From: Clostridia bacterium
GTDB lineage: Bacteria; Bacillota_A; Clostridia; Christensenellales; Aristaeellaceae
DNA: 21,198 nucleotides
Direction of reading: 5' to 3'
Assembly: GCA_017509065.1 (NCBI GenBank)
Contig: JAFWQM010000143.1
Coordinates: forward strand, 1-21,198
The notes under the pieces were generated by a model that was not told where the DNA came from, made no database searches, and saw only the letters and a list, made by a program, of their open reading frames with translations. A program made the position numbers and the translations under genes. Shown in pieces: positions 21,161 to 21,198 of this stretch. How positions within the stretch are numbered: position 1 is the stretch's first letter; every line of letters begins with the position of its first letter.

Positions 21161-21198
21161 TGAGTTTTTTTCGGGGGGAAGCGCTCTTTGGAAGCCAA
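21160..21198 (+). CDS. Start of a fourth gene of the motor-like operon (13 codons visible)
   Basis: An ATG at 21160 overlaps the last base of the preceding stop codon (TAATG) and opens MSFFRGEALFGSQ to the window end. GGGAGG (21152-21157) is only 2 bases upstream, so coupling to the previous gene would matter. Too short to identify; it shows that the operon goes on. Confidence 0.45.
   Translation, partial: MSFFRGEALFGSQ

Overview
The window looks like a chromosomal segment of a GC-rich, low-sporulation-marker Clostridia-type Firmicute from a gut or rumen habitat. This is an inference from strong AGGAGG ribosome binding sites, sigma-A promoters (TTGACA-17-TATAAT), CcpA/LacI-style operators, LplB/YtcP-type sugar permeases and a GGDEF remnant of clostridial style. 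No taxonomic marker gene is present, so the placement is soft.

Left part (1-2142, minus strand): a small operon of DNA-3-methyladenine glycosylase I (tag), a carbon-nitrogen hydrolase and the start of an SDR oxidoreductase that runs off the window, preceded by a tRNA-Ser(CGA) with a consensus promoter. From 2253 to 3795 lies a decayed region: a promoter followed by a truncated family-5 solute-binding lipoprotein whose expected start codon is ATC, then a fragment of a GGDEF protein with an internal deletion, a corrupted active-site motif and a frameshift in an A8 tract. A GNAT acetyltransferase and a beta-lactamase-fold serine hydrolase follow.

Middle part (6004-17918): a locus for using rhamnogalacturonan-I and pectin oligosaccharides. 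It holds a GH112 phosphorylase (best read here as galactosyl-rhamnose phosphorylase), L-rhamnose mutarotase RhaM, a divergent LacI-family regulator, a GH105 unsaturated rhamnogalacturonyl hydrolase, a two-permease plus binding-protein ABC importer, a NodB-type deacetylase, a PL22-like oligogalacturonate lyase and a CE12 rhamnogalacturonan acetylesterase. Together they would deacetylate, import and cut unsaturated oligosaccharides, phosphorolyse Gal-Rha and equilibrate the freed L-rhamnose anomers. The lacI/GH105 intergenic region carries two divergent promoters and three TGAAAGCG operators. The binding protein is odd: it has a membrane anchor and an Ala/Glu-rich coiled coil instead of a lipobox.

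Between the GH112 gene and rhaM sits an unrelated module (8176-8664): a forward transcript with a nested hairpin and a 25-residue peptide, facing a short structured antisense RNA from its own promoter, the two sharing a terminator. This is the layout of a type I toxin-antitoxin locus. Telomere-like GGGATTA repeats flank genes at three places.

Right part (18048-21198): behind two tandem terminators and its own promoter begins a tightly coupled operon of a MotA/TolQ/ExbB-family protein with a long tail (ZorA-like), an OmpA-domain protein with a long coiled coil (ZorB-like), an unrecognised membrane-anchored protein and the first codons of a fourth gene. It resembles the motor part of Zorya anti-phage systems but lacks visible zorC/zorD, so it may be a divergent defence system or a different ion-driven envelope machine.
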